This document shows, piece by piece, positions 62,422 through 64,000 of a stretch of 64,000 nucleotides of DNA. The position numbers and the translations under genes are program-made. Under the pieces are notes generated by a model. That model made no database searches. It was not told the origin of the DNA and worked only from the letters and a program-made list of their open reading frames with translations. Within the stretch, counting starts at the first letter, position 1. The number at the start of each line of letters is the position of its first letter. The DNA is from Pelomyxa schiedti (Eukaryota; Evosea; Pelobiontida; Pelomyxidae): the NCBI GenBank assembly GCA_020536535.1, contig JAHLWZ010000865.1:1-64000 (forward strand). Direction: 5' to 3'.

Positions 62422-62726
62422 CTACCAGAGCTGAGTGCTGGTGCCGTTGTGTTGATTGGTTGCCTGTCTGGAATTCCTTTGTTGAGACTTCAATTTTCTC
62501 CCTCCAAGAAGATGCTCGTTAGGTCTATTCGCCTTTTCTCTGTTCCACACCAGCATCAAAACAATGAGAAATAAAAAAAAAATAGATCTGTTGTTATCAA
62601 ACTCTGGTTTGGTGGTGTTGGTTTGTTCACAGATGAAACCTGAAAGTTCCAGCCAAGACTCATGCTGCAGATGCAGTGTGAACAGTGGCTGTTGTGTATC
62701 AAGGTCAATCAACGTCAAGCTAGCCA
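62422..62726 (-). CDS. Possible small gene, hypothetical
   Basis: From an ATG at 62726 the minus strand reads MASLTLIDLDTQQPLFTLHL and stays open to 62422 (ending HNGTSTQLW). The hydrophobic centre (FFLFLIVLMLVW) has a polypyrimidine tract and an AG, so it may be an intron rather than a membrane span. It lies between two ankyrin genes, partly within the upstream region of the second PARP gene. Not recognised. Confidence 0.3.
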
Positions 62727-62782
62727 TGCTTGGGAAAAAAACTCGAATTTGTTTGCGGGTGCGTGGGGTTGACAAAAGTAAA

Positions 62783-64000
62783 TGGGAGCAGCACCCGTTA
62801 AAGTGCCAGTATCAGGTGAACTTCGGTCTCTTTGGGATGCGGTTGCTTCAGGTAACGCAACTCACACTGCTGTCTTACTTGGTCGTGGTGCTTCAATTGA
62901 CATAAACGCGTACTACAGAGATGGTATCGCTTTGTTCCAAGATAAATTTTACATAAAATTCGATTTTAACCCTCCTATTTAAACGCATACACAAAGTGCT
63001 CAATGAGAGCTCGACTAGCACACTGTTGCACTTGGCCTGTAGTGTTGGTAGTGTTTCTATTGTACAACTACTGATTTATGACCCACCGCCACCTCATAAG
63101 CCATTCAAAAACATGAATGCACCAAGGTCACCTGATGACACCTCCACTGCACTATCAGTTGCATGTAGGTTGGGATATGAGGAAGTGGTATGTGAGATAG
63201 TGCAGGGACCGCGTGGTGGCGAGGTGGATGTAAACTACATTACTGCCTGGGGGACACCACTGCACATTACGTGTGCCCTCATTGACCAAGAGAAAGCAGC
63301 AAGGATTGCACAGACACTTCTGTCACACCCTTCCATTAAGGTGAATAAGGGTGACGGAAAACACCGCTCACAAAAGCTCTCCTCAAGGGGTCACTCTCAG
63401 TTGCACTAGTAATTAAACTGCATGGTGGTGTTGTCACCCCAGTGAAGCAAGAAAAGGTGGACAAGGCAATGGGTGGTCATGATAAATTTCTCGAGTTCTT
63501 GGCTAGCTGTAGTGGTTGCTTGCAGCTAGCTTGTCCACCTTCTTGCCCAGCTATAGCACAACCCGTTTCATCCTCGTATCCTCAACAACTACCACCAAAG
63601 GTTCCCCCCATCAGTGACACCAACAGAATGAGTCTTACTGCAGACACTGAAACACCACCAGTTGGTACATTCTGCCATTGTCCATTAAATTTATCCTGAC
63701 CTTCTTCATCAGAAAGGCTCTTGAAAAACGACGTGGTGAGTGAGCTTGAAATAGATGTTACACCAATGCCACTTGGTATATCCTCACCTTTTCATAAAAT
63801 GACTAATGACCCATCAGGTAGGCTTTCTAAGAAGCAAATTCAAGCTGGGTACGAAATTCTCAGACAACTTGAAGTAGCAATCGCCACCCCTGGAGGTGCC
63901 CCACAAGGTGTTGTTGAAGATTACACCAATCAATTTAATACTCTCATTCCACATGGATTTCCTCCGGTTTTGATTTCCACCACTGATTTATTGAAGAGCC
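62783..64000 (+). CDS. Ankyrin-PARP (second PARP gene), 5' part, truncated by the window edge
   Basis: Exon 1 (MGAAPVKVPVSGELRSLWDA) starts an ankyrin array: AVLLGRGASIDINA, LLHLACSVGSVSIVQLLIYD, TALSVACRLGYEEVVCEIV, GTPLHITCALIDQEKAARIAQ and TPLTKALLKGSLSVALV. After a Pro-rich linker the PARP regulatory domain begins: LLKNDVVSELEIDVTPMPLG, RLSKKQIQAGYEILRQLEVA and FNTLIPHGFPPVLISTTDLL, where the window ends. Introns fit at about 62934-62990, 63660-63710 and 63777-63819. A catalytic domain is expected just beyond 64000. Inside the array the frame must shift by one base at an A-run (63358-63361) to keep the repeat consensus. This is either a sequence error or a true lesion. Confidence 0.8.

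Overview
This window is nuclear DNA from a compact, intron-rich microbial eukaryote. Genes are split by short GT-AG introns (mostly about 40-100 bases), the standard code is used, and about 27 protein genes lie on both strands with little spacing. Neighbouring convergent genes end 45-150 bases apart, and one pair shares overlapping stop codons. The gene set is purely eukaryotic (ATM, condensin, eS4, RNase kappa, BCNT/Swc5, PHO80-type cyclin, ZIP transporter). I see no plastid, bacterial-operon or viral signature. The lineage cannot be fixed from this window; a free-living heterotrophic protist fits. Exon joins below were read by eye from splice signals and family alignment, so gene ends are good to an exon and internal joins are provisional.

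Layout. 0.3-8 kb: an unrecognised gene, a CWH43/PGAP2-interacting-type membrane protein (GPI lipid remodelling), an MRH-type lectin receptor, and a secreted, probably GPI-anchored protein built from two degenerate pyrophosphatase domains. 8-14.4 kb: BCNT/Swc5, ribosomal protein eS4, RNase kappa, a secreted beta-propeller-like protein and a possible F-box protein. 14.4-23.3 kb: a sirtuin-fold protein that has lost its NAD and catalytic motifs, a GPI-anchored six-hairpin glycosidase-like protein, a tandem-BRCT protein and condensin CAP-G. 23.5-28.5 kb: two unknown genes and a ZIP metal transporter followed by a long near-perfect hairpin. 28.7-36.4 kb: one very large PARP gene whose product joins BRCT, WGR, PARP regulatory and catalytic domains to a nucleotidyltransferase-like domain, ankyrin repeats and a short FG-rich segment. 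36.4-48.1 kb: a class I aminotransferase, a PHO80-type cyclin with a long Ser/Pro/Thr tail, GDP-L-fucose synthase, a TGS/uridine-kinase-like nucleoside kinase and a large unknown protein. 48.2-59.5 kb: a complete ATM kinase. 59.6-64 kb: an ankyrin protein and the 5' part of a second, ankyrin-bearing PARP that runs off the window.

Functional links. ATM, two PARPs, a BRCT protein, condensin and a chromatin-remodeller subunit all act on chromatin or DNA damage, and two PARPs plus the sirtuin-fold protein belong to NAD-linked families. Gene order in such genomes is usually not functional, so I treat this as suggestive only. The strongest candidates for undescribed biology are the PARP-nucleotidyltransferase-ankyrin fusion, the pseudo-sirtuin and the tandem pseudo-pyrophosphatase.
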